Of a DNA stretch of 8,661 nucleotides, positions 1-5,015 are shown piece after piece. Origin of the DNA: BM524 sp041554435. Lineage in GTDB: Bacteria > Bacteroidota > Bacteroidia > Bacteroidales > F082. The DNA lies in NCBI GenBank assembly GCA_041554435.1, contig JBFFLX010000153.1:1-8661 (forward strand), given 5' to 3'. Within the stretch, counting starts at the first letter, position 1, and the number at the start of each line of letters is the position of its first letter. Under the pieces are notes generated by a model. The model was not told where the DNA came from and did no database searches. It saw only the letters and a program-made list of their open reading frames with translations. The translations under genes and the position numbers were made by a program.

Positions 1-48
1 AATGACCAATGACCAATGACCAGCCTGCTTTTGGCTTTTGGCTTTAAA
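1..48. repeat. Heptanucleotide repeats (AATGACC x3, CTTTTGG x2)
   Basis: Three perfect AATGACC heptads fill 1-21 and touch the window edge, so the array may continue to the left. Two CTTTTGG heptads at 28-41, followed by CTTTAAA, keep the same 7-bp step with different sequence. No reading frame or promoter is associated with it. Confidence 0.8.
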
Positions 49-62
49 GGGGATAAGGTGAT

Positions 63-108
63 AAAGTTATAAGTGCCTAAAGTTATAAGTGCCTAAAGTT
101 ATAAGTGC
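63..108. repeat. 16-bp tandem repeat, 2.9 copies
   Basis: The unit AAAGTTATAAGTGCCT occurs at 63-78 and 79-94, with a third copy matching its first 14 bases at 95-108. The copies abut without spacers, which rules out a CRISPR array. A shorter direct repeat, GAGTTAT x2 at 122-135, follows and returns to a 7-bp period. Together with the flanking heptads this makes 1-265 a gene-free, slippage-prone stretch. Confidence 0.85.
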
Positions 109-157
109 GCTTGAGTTCATCGAGTTATGAGTTATGAGGGTTTTTTGTTTTACCACT

Positions 158-255
158 AATGACCAATTACCAATGACTAATGACCAATGACCAGTCGCCA
201 GTTGCCAGTCAGCAGTCTTCATTGTCCATTATCAATTGTCAATTTTCCATTAACA
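158..255. repeat. Degenerate heptad array, 14 in-phase units
   Basis: Fourteen consecutive 7-bp units keep strict phase while their sequence drifts. The first five are AATGACC-like (158-192), followed by AGTCGCC, AGTTGCC, AGTCAGC and AGTCTTC (193-220), then ATTGTCC, ATTATCA, ATTGTCA, ATTTTCC and ATTAACA (221-255). The array ends about 10 bp beyond the stop codon of the minus-strand gene at 266-946, so it lies in that gene's 3' flank. On the minus strand the early units read RGTMATT, related to but distinct from the RGTKAAT array at the other end of the window. Confidence 0.8.
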
Positions 256-265
256 AGTCCAAAGG

Positions 266-946
266 CTAAACAATCAAAATACTACCCACATCCAATAGAG
301 GACCATCAAAAAGTTCGATGATATCAAAACCTTGTAAAAATTCCCTGATTTTCTCTCCATGAGGGAAGTGACTCAAACTCCCTGCTATAAAAACTGTATT
401 CCCGAAAGCACCACAACAACCGCCTATGAAACCATTCCTAAATCCTTTCAAAACTATCTTTTCAGGATTTACATACAAAACTTCCAAATTGTGTTTTTGC
501 AACTCATGAAATATACCTTTATCAGAGGTGATAAACCTCTCGCCAGATAAAGGCAAAAGGTTACAGCGAGTGTAGGCCTGCTTAACATCAATAATTTGTC
601 GGTTGCCCTTATGGGAAATTATGCTCTCATCAATATAAGCTACATTGCCAATAAGATAATTTTCAGTAAGCACAGCATTATAAATGGCAGTATCAGGATA
701 TTTTTTGCCTAGAGGCTTTTTGCCTTCAATGATCTTCAGTCCCTTTTGTGCTAATGTGTCTTTCAGTTCATTTGAAGTATTTGGTGCAATTATCAAGAGC
801 TCATCCATCCGGCATAAAAAAATATCAGGGTGATTTGAAATTGCATCGTAAACAACATCATTTTTCTTCAGCAAAATCAAATCACCATATTGCTTCAACT
901 TTTTAGTTGCATCCGATGGAAGAGTATTATTACTTATTAATAGCAT
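266..946 (-). CDS. DUF6873-family (GME/pentein-fold-like) protein, function unknown
   Basis: This 226-residue protein has no signal peptide or membrane segment and is probably cytosolic. I recognise it as resembling the DUF6873 'GME fold' proteins, which are placed near the guanidino-group-modifying (pentein) superfamily; no reaction is established for it. Visible landmarks are HPD at about 39-41 within HPDIFLC, QAYTRCNLLPL at 123-133, FITSDKGI at 138-145, a Gly/Cys-rich GFIGGCCGAFG at 172-182, HFPHGEKIREF at 193-203 and PLLDVGSI at 216-223. The paired cysteines 177/178 are candidate reactive residues by analogy with pentein hydrolases, which is inference. The ATG at 946 is the natural start. 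The gene begins 43 nt after the MATE stop on the same strand with no obvious promoter between, so the two are probably co-transcribed. The family call comes from memory of motifs, not a search. Confidence 0.72.
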   Translation of the reverse strand: MLLISNNTLPSDATKKLKQYGDLILLKKNDVVYDAISNHPDIFLCRMDELLIIAPNTSNELKDTLAQKGLKIIEGKKPLGKKYPDTAIYNAVLTENYLIGNVAYIDESIISHKGNRQIIDVKQAYTRCNLLPLSGERFITSDKGIFHELQKHNLEVLYVNPEKIVLKGFRNGFIGGCCGAFGNTVFIAGSLSHFPHGEKIREFLQGFDIIELFDGPLLDVGSILIV

Positions 947-989
947 GAAATTTAAGTATTTCTTTTTTGATGAAGATTGGTAAAAATAA

Positions 990-2393
990 TCATACCTTTT
1001 TTAATTTCCACTTTCCGAGTTTGAAAAAATAAACGGCAATAATAGTCATAACAGTTTCGGCAATTATTATTGAGTAATATACTCCCTGTTCACCGTAGTG
1101 AAAATAAAGAGCAAACATATATGCCATTGGAATCTCTATAATCCAAAAACTAAAGAAGTTAATCCATGTGGGAGTAATGGTATCTCCTGCGCCGTTTAGC
1201 GATTGTACCATGGTCATACCTAGTCCGTAAAAAACAAATCCCAGACTCATTATTTGAAGACTTAGAATCCCACTTTCTATCACCTTTGCATCTTCAGTAA
1301 ACAGGGAAAGCAGTTCGGTGGGAAAAAGAAATAATACTATTCCAGCCATAAGCATATAAACAATATTGACTTTAGCAACAGCCCATACCGATTTTGCTGC
1401 TCTGTCAGCCTGATTTGCACCAAGATTCTGTCCCACCAAAGTGGCAGCAGCATTGCTAATTCCCCATGCAGGCAAAAGGGAGAAAATGATAATTCTTATT
1501 CCAATGGTATATCCAGCAAGTGCCTCGCTACCAAAAACTGAAATAATTCTTACCAATCCTATCCAACTGGAAGTTGCTATTAAATATTGACCTATTCCTC
1601 CCATCGACAAGTTTAACAACTGTTTAATGGTAGCAAAATGAATTCTTATGTTTTGTATTCCCAGCCTGACTCTCTTTTTGCCATTGAAAAGTATGTAGAA
1701 CTGATAAATAACTGCTAATCCCCTGCCTATATTTGTGGCTATCGCGGCACCCATTATTCCAAGAGCCGGAATTGGTCCAAAACCAAAAATCAGCATGGGG
1801 TCAAGTATGATATTCAGGAGATTGGCAATTATTAATATGCGCATGGATATGGCAGCATCGCCGGCACTGCGGAAAACAGCATTTATGATAAACAGCAACA
1901 TAATAACAGCATTACCACCAAGCATTATGGAAGTATAAGAGCTCATATTATTATAAATGTTTTCGGAAGCACCCATAAGTTTTAATAAGTCTTTGGCGAA
2001 AATTATTCCGAAAACAGAAATAAATAGTGAAATAACTAATCCTGTAATTATCGACTGAAAGGCTGCTCGTGCTGCGCCATTCTTATCCTTCTCGCCTATG
2101 CGCCTCGAAACCATGGCTGTTGTTGCCATACTCAAGCCAACACCTATGGCATAAATTATGGTTATCAGCGACTCGGTGATTCCAACTGTGGCAATGGCAT
2201 CGGCGCCCAGTTTTGCCACAAAAAATATGTCGGCTATGGCGAATATTGCCTCCATCAGCATTTCCAGTACCATTGGAACCGCAAGCAGGAATATTGCCTT
2301 ATTAATACTTCCTTTGGTGAAATCCTGCTCAGTTCCGGCTATGGATTCCTTTATACCTTTTAATATATTATGAATTTTGATTTTATATGTCAT
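990..2393 (-). CDS. MATE family efflux transporter
   Basis: This 467-residue inner-membrane protein of the multidrug and toxic compound extrusion family would export cationic drugs or metabolites in exchange for Na+ or H+. Hydrophobic segments compatible with 12 helices run from about residue 32 to 456, arranged as two MatE repeats (about 35-195 and 260-420). Family motifs are visible: FTKGSINKAIFLLAVPMVLE at 25-44 opening helix 1, DIFFVAKLG at 55-63, NAVFRSAGDA at 171-180 and its counterpart QSLNGAGDT at 397-405 in the second repeat, ILDPMLIFG at 196-204, and VGQNLGA at 320-326. The length is normal. The ATG at 2393 leaves a roughly 24-residue polar N-terminus before the conserved FTKG, slightly long but plausible. 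The substrate cannot be inferred. A gene-free upstream region with hairpins (2408-2628) probably forms its leader, and the DUF6873-like gene follows in the same direction. Confidence 0.95.
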   Translation of the reverse strand: MTYKIKIHNILKGIKESIAGTEQDFTKGSINKAIFLLAVPMVLEMLMEAIFAIADIFFVAKLGADAIATVGITESLITIIYAIGVGLSMATTAMVSRRIGEKDKNGAARAAFQSIITGLVISLFISVFGIIFAKDLLKLMGASENIYNNMSSYTSIMLGGNAVIMLLFIINAVFRSAGDAAISMRILIIANLLNIILDPMLIFGFGPIPALGIMGAAIATNIGRGLAVIYQFYILFNGKKRVRLGIQNIRIHFATIKQLLNLSMGGIGQYLIATSSWIGLVRIISVFGSEALAGYTIGIRIIIFSLLPAWGISNAAATLVGQNLGANQADRAAKSVWAVAKVNIVYMLMAGIVLFLFPTELLSLFTEDAKVIESGILSLQIMSLGFVFYGLGMTMVQSLNGAGDTITPTWINFFSFWIIEIPMAYMFALYFHYGEQGVYYSIIIAETVMTIIAVYFFKLGKWKLKKV

Positions 2394-2407
2394 TGTTGAT
2401 TAATTGT

Positions 2408-2430
2408 AAAAATTTCCTAATGAAATTTTT
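2408..2430. promoter_or_regulatory. 9-bp hairpin immediately upstream of the MATE start
   Basis: AAAAATTTC at 2408-2416 pairs perfectly with GAAATTTTT at 2422-2430 around a 5-nt loop. On the minus-strand transcript the hairpin ends about 14 nt before the MATE ATG, where it could limit ribosome access or act as a weak stop for a leader RNA. It is A/T-rich, so its stability is modest. Confidence 0.5.
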
Positions 2431-2437
2431 CTGCTTA

Positions 2438-2445
2438 TACCTTTG
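2438..2445 (+). promoter_or_regulatory. Possible plus-strand -7 box (TACCTTTG)
   Basis: TACCTTTG is an exact match to the Bacteroidota -7 consensus TAnnTTTG on the plus strand. No TTG lies at the usual -33 distance; the nearest, 2404-2406, is about 31 bp upstream. A transcript from here would cross the hairpins at 2507-2566 and run antisense to the MATE leader, or reach radA after about 350 nt. With no -33 box, a chance match in A/T-rich DNA is quite possible. Confidence 0.25.
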
Positions 2446-2506
2446 CAATACTCTATAAACGAATCACTTCGGCTAAGCCTGTTTAAAAAAATAAAATTGA
2501 TAAAAT

Positions 2507-2566
2507 GCAGTTTTACTGCGATGGTCTGTTATTAATTAAGGGATAATTAATACAATTTAGCAGACC
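2507..2566. other. Stacked hairpins in the MATE upstream region
   Basis: Two adjacent structures are present. GCAGT/ACTGC (2507-2511 with 2515-2519) closes a TTT loop. Next to it, GGTCTG (2523-2528) pairs with CAGACC (2561-2566) and encloses a second perfect stem, TATTAATTA (2530-2538) with TAATTAATA (2544-2552), closed by an AGGGA loop. The inner stem is offset by an asymmetric internal loop (CAATTTAG on one side). There is no coding potential. On the minus strand this lies between the candidate promoter at 2621-2628 and the MATE gene, so it is read as leader RNA. It matches no riboswitch class I recognise. Confidence 0.55.
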
Positions 2567-2620
2567 GCTATGACTGAAGTAATGACAATTGTTTTCATTT
2601 TCATAAACTTAAATGAACGG

Positions 2621-2628
2621 CAAAAATA
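2621..2628 (-). promoter_or_regulatory. Candidate -7 box for the MATE operon (TATTTTTG)
   Basis: Read on the minus strand the site is TATTTTTG, an exact TAnnTTTG. It is the only match on this strand between 2394 and 2750. Transcription from it would give a leader of about 220 nt containing the three hairpins. A clear TTG -33 box is not visible, only T-rich sequence, so confidence is moderate. Confidence 0.4.
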
Positions 2629-2776
2629 GATTATTTTTTTTCATATCATTAAAAATAAATGAAACTTTTTATATAAAATTCACTTATTCAATATAATAGA
2701 AATTATAATTTGATTAATGGCTCTTTTTATCTCCAAAACATAATCATAATTGGAGCACATATATGCCGGAGTTTTC

Positions 2777-2784
2777 TATCTTTA
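2777..2784 (+). promoter_or_regulatory. radA promoter -7 box (TATCTTTA)
   Basis: TATCTTTA matches TAnnTTTG at all positions but the last, and a TTGG at 2750-2753 lies about 24 bp upstream as a possible -33 element, slightly wide. The transcript would start near 2790 and reach the TTG start at 2807 after a short leader. The position argues that the open frame from 2750 to 2806 is promoter rather than coding sequence. Confidence 0.5.
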
Positions 2785-2806
2785 CATAAGTAAAAAAAAT
2801 AAAACA

Positions 2807-4168
2807 TTGGCGAAAAGCAAATCAACATATTATTGTCAAAATTGTGGCAACCAGAGCAGTAAGTGGTTAGGCAAATGTCCCGCTTGCGGCGAATGGAATA
2901 CTTTCGTAGAAGAAATAATAAGTAACGGCAAGCAAGAAAGTAAGCCATATTTAAAGAGCGTAAAAAAGGTAGTACCTCAAGCAATTTCTGATATTTCTTT
3001 TGAGAAAGAGAGCAGAATTGATACTTGTATGGAGGAAATTAACAGAGTACTTGGAGGGGGCATGGTTGCCGGTTCAATTATTCTGATTGGTGGCGAGCCG
3101 GGCATCGGAAAGAGTACGCTACTTCTCCAAATGGCTTTAAATATTCAAAAGGCAAGGGTTTTATATGTTTCCGGGGAAGAGAGTGCGCGGCAACTAAAAA
3201 TGCGTGCCGACCGAATAGGTATAGCCAATAAAGACTGTATAATTTTAAACGAAACAAATACTGGTGAAATATTCAGGCATATAGGCGATTTGGAGCCTGA
3301 TATATTGGTGATTGACAGTATACAAACATTGCATACCGATTATTTGGAATCCACAGCGGGAAGTATTTCTCAAATCCGGGAAACGGCATCAGAGTTTCAG
3401 AAGTTTGCAAAAACCACAAATATTCCGGTTGTTCTGATTGGCCATATTACCAAGGATGGAAATATAGCAGGTCCTAAAATTCTGGAACATATGGTTGATA
3501 CCGTATTGAATTTTGAAGGCGACCGACATTATGGTTTCAGAATATTACGATCGGTAAAAAACCGTTTTGGGTCGACTTCCGAACTAGGTATTTTTGAAAT
3601 GAATAGCGGAGGTTTACGCGAAGTTAAAAACCCAAGTGAGATATTGCTTTCGCAAAGAGATGAGTCGGTGAGTGGGGTTGCAATTGCTGCTATGATTGAA
3701 GGACAAAGACCTATGCTTATTGAAGTTCAGGCCCTTGTGGGTACTGCTGCTTACGGAACGCCCCAAAGGTCGGCAACGGGTTTCGATACCCGCAGAATGA
3801 ATATGTTGCTGGCGGTGCTCGAAAAAAGAAGTTCATATAAAGTTAGTACCAAAGATATTTTCCTGAATATAGCCGGTGGCATTCGTGTTGATGACCCTGC
3901 AATCGACCTTGCGGTTATAGCCTCCATAGTTTCTTCGGCAGAGGATATTTCCATAGGTAATAATATTTGTTTTGCTGCAGAGGTTGGACTGTCGGGAGAA
4001 ATCAGAACCGTATCGAGAACCGAAAGCCGGATTTTAGAAGCAGAGAAACTTGGTTTCGAAAAGATAATAGTGTCCAAGTACAGCATGAAAGGAATTGTGA
4101 AGGAAAATTATAAAATTGAAATCTGTCCTGTGGCTGATATACATCAGTTGATAAGTGAGTTGTTTTGA
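2807..4168 (+). CDS. radA: DNA repair protein RadA (Sms)
   Basis: RadA is a RecA-like, DnaB-type ATPase that promotes branch migration of recombination intermediates in the cytoplasm. Counting from TTG 2807 gives 453 residues, close to the E. coli length of about 460. A CxxC...CxxC zinc finger uses Cys10, 13, 24 and 27. Walker A GEPGIGKST is at 96-104 with Lys102, Walker B ILVIDSIQ at 166-173, and the RadA-specific KNRFG motif at 251-255. The C-terminal Lon-like domain spans about 275-453, including VGTAAYGTPQRSATGFD at 311-327 and GLSGEIR at 394-400. The frame stays open back to another TTG at 2750, but those 19 extra residues (rich in Tyr and Lys) are unlike RadA N-termini, whereas MAKSKSTYYCQNCG is typical. 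It is monocistronic, converges on the S41 peptidase gene, and is followed by palindromic repeats that may terminate its transcript. Confidence 0.95.
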   Translation: MAKSKSTYYCQNCGNQSSKWLGKCPACGEWNTFVEEIISNGKQESKPYLKSVKKVVPQAISDISFEKESRIDTCMEEINRVLGGGMVAGSIILIGGEPGIGKSTLLLQMALNIQKARVLYVSGEESARQLKMRADRIGIANKDCIILNETNTGEIFRHIGDLEPDILVIDSIQTLHTDYLESTAGSISQIRETASEFQKFAKTTNIPVVLIGHITKDGNIAGPKILEHMVDTVLNFEGDRHYGFRILRSVKNRFGSTSELGIFEMNSGGLREVKNPSEILLSQRDESVSGVAIAAMIEGQRPMLIEVQALVGTAAYGTPQRSATGFDTRRMNMLLAVLEKRSSYKVSTKDIFLNIAGGIRVDDPAIDLAVIASIVSSAEDISIGNNICFAAEVGLSGEIRTVSRTESRILEAEKLGFEKIIVSKYSMKGIVKENYKIEICPVADIHQLISELF

Positions 4169-4185
4169 TTGAATATAAGGTTTGC

Positions 4186-4360
4186 TGTTATTTTAATGGA
4201 GGAGGAACGATCCGGCAACTGACGGAAGTGATCTCCTATAGTATTTTGAAGCAAGAGTATTACGTCGGCTGATGGAATGAATCCTCTTTACTATTGGAGA
4301 TTTCTCCTCTTCTAAGGCCTCGGGGACTGAATTTCATTCAGAATATTCGTCGAAATGACA
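4186..4360. repeat. Palindromic element A (175 bp, degenerate left end)
   Basis: The right end TCGAAATGACA (4350-4360) is identical to the other copies; the left end TGTTATTTTAA (4186-4196) matches TGTCATTTCGA at 8 of 11 positions. The left 51 bp align with element B (4380-4430) at about 41 of 51 positions. Inside, the motif GTCRRCYGAYGGAA appears in two related versions (near 4213-4228 and 4264-4277), so the element has been internally duplicated. It carries the core TTGGAGATTTCTCCTC at 4294-4309 and a private hairpin CTGAAT/ATTCAG at 4327-4341. It begins 18 bp after the radA stop and could act as a transcriptional boundary. It appears older than B. Confidence 0.8.
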
Positions 4361-4379
4361 GAAAAAATAATCGTTTAGT

Positions 4380-4473
4380 TGTCATTTCGATGGAGGAAGA
4401 ATGATCCGTCAACCGACGGAAGAAATCCCCTGAACATTTGGAGATTTCTCCTCCTTCGTCGTTCGAAATGACA
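4380..4473. repeat. Palindromic element B (94 bp, perfect 11-bp inverted ends)
   Basis: TGTCATTTCGA (4380-4390) and TCGAAATGACA (4463-4473) are perfect inverted repeats. Further in, GGAGGA can pair with TCCTCC, and AGAAATCCCC (4421-4430) pairs with GGAGATTTCT (4440-4449) with one mismatch around a 9-nt loop. A side hairpin CCGTC/GACGG sits near 4407-4420. The whole unit can fold into a long branched stem as RNA or extruded DNA. Confidence 0.88.
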
Positions 4474-4486
4474 AATAAAATTTTTT

Positions 4487-4494
4487 TAACTTTG
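4487..4494 (+). promoter_or_regulatory. -7 box of the GIY-YIG gene (TAACTTTG)
   Basis: TAACTTTG is an exact TAnnTTTG and lies only 4 bp before the ATG at 4499, so transcription would start at or next to the start codon and give a leaderless mRNA. The -33 position falls within the right end of palindrome B (around 4461-4465), where only TTCG is seen. If real, the palindrome supplies part of the promoter. Confidence 0.5.
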
Positions 4495-4498
4495 ACAC

Positions 4499-4801
4499 AT
4501 GCCCATTTCACACAACTATTGTGTTTACATAATGACCAATAAGCATAAAACAGTTTTATATGTTGGTGTTACAAACAATTTAATAAGACGGGTTTATGAG
4601 CACTATAATGGCTTTGATGATGGCTTTACCAGAAAATACAATTGTCATTTCCTAATTTACTATGAGCATTTTACTCAAATTACAAATGCAATAGAAAGAG
4701 AAAAACAAATAAAAAAATGGAGAAGGGAAAAGAAAGACAGTATAATTTCCAACTTTAACCCTGAATGGAGATTTTTGAATGATGATATTTTTCCAGAATA
4801 A
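4499..4801 (+). CDS. Small GIY-YIG nuclease family protein (COG2827-like)
   Basis: This 100-residue single-domain protein is predicted to be a metal-dependent DNA endonuclease. The GIY-YIG signature appears as CVYIM (8-12) and YVG (21-23). It is followed by LIRRVYEH (28-35), with Arg30/Arg31 and His35 in the positions expected for the catalytic Arg and helix, and AIEREKQIKKW (64-74), with Glu68 the likely metal-binding glutamate. NPEW (87-90) near the end is typical of stand-alone YhbQ/UPF0213-like members. All expected catalytic positions are present, so it is probably intact. The ATG at 4499 places the signature where this family starts. It has no partner domain, lies alone between convergent housekeeping genes, and is flanked on both sides by identical palindrome halves. 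Structure-specific cleavage of those palindromes is an attractive but untested inference. It could instead be a free-standing repair-type nuclease. Confidence 0.92.
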   Translation: MPISHNYCVYIMTNKHKTVLYVGVTNNLIRRVYEHYNGFDDGFTRKYNCHFLIYYEHFTQITNAIEREKQIKKWRREKKDSIISNFNPEWRFLNDDIFPE

Positions 4802-4819
4802 TACTTTATAAATAAACAA

Positions 4820-4855
4820 TTGGAGATTTCTCCTCCTTCGTCGTTCGAAATGACA
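4820..4855. repeat. Half-palindrome C, identical to 4438-4473
   Basis: All 36 bases equal the right half of element B, including the core TTGGAGATTTCTCCTC and the terminal TCGAAATGACA. It starts 18 bp after the GIY-YIG stop codon. There is no matching left half beside it, so it is either the distal end of the cassette or the remnant of a second palindrome. Its internal GGAGA/TCTCC hairpin may also help terminate the nuclease transcript. Confidence 0.9.
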
Positions 4856-4868
4856 GAGATAACTTTTT

Positions 4869-4988
4869 TGTCATTTCGATGCGTCAGGAGACGGACAGGT
4901 CTCGCCTCGGGCGAGAGAGGAACGATGACTGAAAAACCCCCTAAACGTCCGGAGATTTCTCTCCGTCTACCGACGGATCGAAATGACA
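4869..4988. repeat. Palindromic element D (120 bp, divergent interior)
   Basis: The ends TGTCATTTCGA (4869-4879) and TCGAAATGACA (4978-4988) are perfect 11-bp inverted repeats shared with B. The interior differs: a strong G/C hairpin TCTCGCC/GGCGAGA (4900-4906 with 4910-4916, TCG loop), a variant core GGAGATTTCTCTCC (4951-4964), and CCGTC/GACGG near 4963-4976. It lies 27 bp beyond the stop of the minus-strand S41 peptidase gene and faces the plus-strand nuclease gene from the other side, so it may insulate the convergent transcripts. No canonical hairpin plus U-tract terminator is otherwise visible for the peptidase operon. Confidence 0.85.
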
Positions 4989-5015
4989 GAATAAAATGAT
5001 AATGGAGACCGAAGA

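Larger units (their letters stand above)
4380..4855 (+). mobile_element. Candidate GIY-YIG cassette bounded by 11-bp inverted repeats
   Basis: The unit opens with TGTCATTTCGA (4380-4390) and closes with its exact inverse TCGAAATGACA (4845-4855). It contains a complete 94-bp palindrome (4380-4473), a GIY-YIG nuclease gene (4499-4801) and a second copy of the palindrome's right half (4820-4855). The two right halves, 36 bp each, are identical and flank the gene as direct repeats. No clear target-site duplication is visible at the outer ends. The arrangement resembles a palindrome into which a nuclease gene has been captured, or from which it has been copied. The structure is seen directly; mobility is inferred. 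A chance pairing of a GIY-YIG gene with unrelated intergenic repeats is the alternative. Confidence 0.55.

Noticed and set aside
63..108. Possible CRISPR array
   Set aside because: The 16-bp units abut with no spacers and there are no cas genes; the heptad arrays are likewise spacerless tandem repeats.
2440..2620. Known riboswitch class (for example a guanidine-type leader before a transporter)
   Set aside because: Hairpins are present, but I could not identify the conserved bases of any class I know. It is kept only as an unclassified structured leader.
2717..2740. ATG at 2717 in the radA frame as an alternative start
   Set aside because: An in-frame TAA at 2741 ends it after eight codons.
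2727..2984. 85-residue open frame on the minus strand across the radA start
   Set aside because: It overlaps the radA promoter and zinc-finger region in antisense and resembles no protein family.
3751..4086. 111-residue open frame on the minus strand within radA
   Set aside because: It is fully antisense to the highly conserved RadA C-terminal domain, has no recognisable motif, and is expected from codon-usage shadowing.
4186..4988. Classical insertion sequence
   Set aside because: There is no transposase frame (DDE, HUH or serine/tyrosine type) and no clear target duplication; the only gene is the GIY-YIG nuclease.
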